From positions 434,001-498,000 of the forward strand of contig NZ_NMQW01000002.1 of assembly GCF_002234615.1 (NCBI RefSeq): DNA of 64,000 nt, written 5' to 3'. Below, piece by piece: positions 62,601 through 64,000 of the stretch; position 1 is the stretch's first letter, and every line of letters starts with the position of its first letter. Below the pieces are notes generated by a model. The model was not told the origin of the DNA, made no database searches, and saw only the letters and a program-made list of their open reading frames with translations. Source of the DNA: Paenibacillus rigui (GTDB lineage Bacteria > Bacillota > Bacilli > Paenibacillales > NBRC-103111). The translations under genes and the position numbers were made by a program.

Positions 62601-63671
62601 CTCCTTTTTTAAGAGCTCAATCGCTTTATCCATATGAGCTTCATCACGGAAAGATAGTCTCAAAGCACCATGAATCCCCTCGCGGCTTTCGATAATATGG
62701 ATGTTGCTCAAATTTACTTTATGATTGCCGAGCAGCATGGTGATCTGTCCAATAATACCCGGGTGGTCCGGTACATCGACATATACTTCGAACACAGATG
62801 TCAGAATGCCCTTGCGCCGCTCCGGCAAGCTGCTGCGGAATTCACTCGCTGTGCGAAACTGCTCTTGGATGCCTTCCCCATCGTAGCTTTGAAGCAGCTC
62901 TACGAAACGGTCTACCTCATCATTCCAATCGGTTAGAAGCTTCAGCATAACATCCCGGTTATTTATCAAAATATCCCGCCAAATGATGGGGTCGCTGGAG
63001 GCGATTCTTGTTATGTCACGGAAACCGCCGGCGGCCAAATTTTGATACAATGGGTTGGTTTCATTATATTTCGCAATTTGGTTTACCAAAGCAACGGCAA
63101 TGATATGCGGTAAATGACTGATGGCCCCTACTACATCATCATGCAAACGCGGGTCCACCTTGACCAGAATAGCACGGGTCCATTGCAGCAGCTCCGTTAG
63201 GCGAAGATACGCTTCCTCAGGGGTCGTTTCATCAGGAGATAGCACATAGTAAGCATTCTCAAACAAATGAGAGGTAGCCGCCTCTACACCTGACTTCTCC
63301 TTCCCGGCCATAGGATGACCTCCGATGAAATGCGCATCCTTCAATTGAAGGCGTGATGCGCAAGCCGCCACGGACGCCTTCGTGCTGCCTACGTCTGTAA
63401 TGATGCAACCCTTCTTCAGAGGCAGGTTAGCCAGCTTAACCAAATATTCCTCTAGATTCCCCACGGGAACGCACAAAAAAATAAAATCCGCATCCTGAAC
63501 CGCTTCTTCCATCGATGTCGTCGCATGGTCGACCACTTCACGCTTCATGTATTTTTGTACCGAATGGGGATTGTTCGAATGACCTACGACGGTCACTCCC
63601 GGCTTGCCTTTGAAGCAGAGCGCAAGAGAACCGCCGATCAGCCCAACGCCGAAAATAGCAATTTTTATCAT
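62580..63671 (-). CDS. tyrA: Prephenate dehydrogenase with C-terminal ACT domain
   Basis: NAD-dependent oxidative decarboxylation of prephenate to 4-hydroxyphenylpyruvate for tyrosine synthesis. The 363 residues have the Rossmann motif GVGLIGGSLA near residue 8, GGHPMAGKEKSGV near 118, and a C-terminal ACT regulatory domain from about 290 (VFEVYVDVPDHPGIIGQITM). Follows hisC by about 55 bases, as in the trp-his-tyr cluster of bacilli. AAAGGAAAC ribosome-binding site. Confidence 0.95.
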   Translation of the reverse strand: MIKIAIFGVGLIGGSLALCFKGKPGVTVVGHSNNPHSVQKYMKREVVDHATTSMEEAVQDADFIFLCVPVGNLEEYLVKLANLPLKKGCIITDVGSTKASVAACASRLQLKDAHFIGGHPMAGKEKSGVEAATSHLFENAYYVLSPDETTPEEAYLRLTELLQWTRAILVKVDPRLHDDVVGAISHLPHIIAVALVNQIAKYNETNPLYQNLAAGGFRDITRIASSDPIIWRDILINNRDVMLKLLTDWNDEVDRFVELLQSYDGEGIQEQFRTASEFRSSLPERRKGILTSVFEVYVDVPDHPGIIGQITMLLGNHKVNLSNIHIIESREGIHGALRLSFRDEAHMDKAIELLKKENYTVHV

Positions 63672-63727
63672 CCAAAGTTTCCTTTTATCTCATTTTGTAA
63701 CACAAAGTTTCCTGGCATACACAGCCA

Positions 63728-64000
63728 TTAAGCCTCAACGGGCACCTCATTCAAAGCTTTTTCCAGAGCCGCTATGAATTTTTCATTCTGTTCCCGGCTG
63801 CCGACTGTAACACGAATTTTGGTAGGCTCTCCCCAACCCGCATCATGGCGAATAATAATGCCTTTGCAAAGCAAGGAATCAAATACTTGCGCACCCGGGC
63901 GCTGCACATCCACCATGATGAAATTGCCGTGTGCAGGATAGTAAGAAAGATTCAGCTTTTTGAATTGCTCCGACAGGTACGCAATGCCTTGAGCATTCGC
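63728..64000 (-). CDS. hisC: Histidinol-phosphate aminotransferase (3' part)
   Basis: The C-terminal 90 residues of a PLP-dependent aminotransferase that continues beyond the window edge. Visible are YYPAHGNFIMVDVQ, the LLCKGIIIRHDAGWGEPTKIRVTVGSREQNEKFI-like end typical of HisC, where the arginine binds the phosphate-bearing substrate. Position before tyrA agrees with hisC-tyrA of B. subtilis. Start not in the window. Confidence 0.88.
   Translation of the reverse strand, partial: ANAQGIAYLSEQFKKLNLSYYPAHGNFIMVDVQRPGAQVFDSLLCKGIIIRHDAGWGEPTKIRVTVGSREQNEKFIAALEKALNEVPVEA

Overview
The window looks like a chromosomal segment of a spore-forming Bacillota of the Paenibacillus type (family-level inference). 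The evidence is bacillithiol synthesis genes (bshA, bshB1), a YpjB-type sporulation lipoprotein, IDEAL, DUF2487 and DUF1405 proteins, a menaquinol:cytochrome c reductase of the QcrABC type, exported proteins carrying copper-amine-oxidase-like stalk domains, and an S-layer-homology protein. No phage, insertion sequence, tRNA, rRNA or CRISPR array was recognised. Almost all genes lie on the minus strand, and the few plus-strand genes are short interruptions.

Layout. (1) 1-5.8 kb: glycogen operon glgB-glgC-glgD-glgA. (2) 6-10 kb: plus-strand exported PpiC-type foldase, an rRNA-type methyltransferase and a RluA-type pseudouridine synthase; then a MarR regulator and a 55-residue protein. (3) 10-14.4 kb: topoisomerase IV (parE-parC). 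(4) 14.5-23.1 kb: an ABC-2 transporter pair with an SGNH hydrolase, a LysM/G5/M23 cell-wall protein, and a heterodimeric ABC exporter (BmrCD/YheIH type) behind a structured leader. (5) 23.3-28 kb: double dynamin, a 90-residue orphan and endonuclease III. (6) 28-36 kb: an envelope cluster (SLH protein, GerMN lipoprotein, amidase), an unusual FtsH-like protease with a membrane partner, and a YpmB-like protein. (7) 36-39 kb: MTA/SAH deaminase and a divergent DUF47-Pit phosphate pair. (8) 39-58 kb: a block whose order follows the Bacillus subtilis dinG-panDCB-birA-cca-bshA-bshB1-mgsA-dapB-ypjD-ypjC-ypjB-ypjA-qcrCBA-ypiF region, with rex fused translationally to dinG and two TPR proteins added. (9) 58-64 kb: IDEAL protein, gamma carbonic anhydrase-like protein, an orphan, a histidine phosphatase, an ECF sigma/anti-sigma pair, an intergenic small-RNA candidate, tyrA and the end of hisC.

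The items I consider most worth following up are: an unannotated small transcription unit between tyrA and the sigma factor with a consensus promoter, a CcpA-like site and an intrinsic terminator; a 12-codon leader peptide plus competing hairpins and a three-copy palindrome array ahead of the BmrCD-like exporter; an intrinsic terminator embedded in an in-frame, SD-preceded 5' extension of panB; and an FtsH-like protease that has lost its extracytoplasmic domain but overlaps a gene for a separate membrane-anchored extracytoplasmic protein. Start codons were chosen by reading Shine-Dalgarno (SD) spacing by eye; family assignments rest on recognised motifs, not on database searches.
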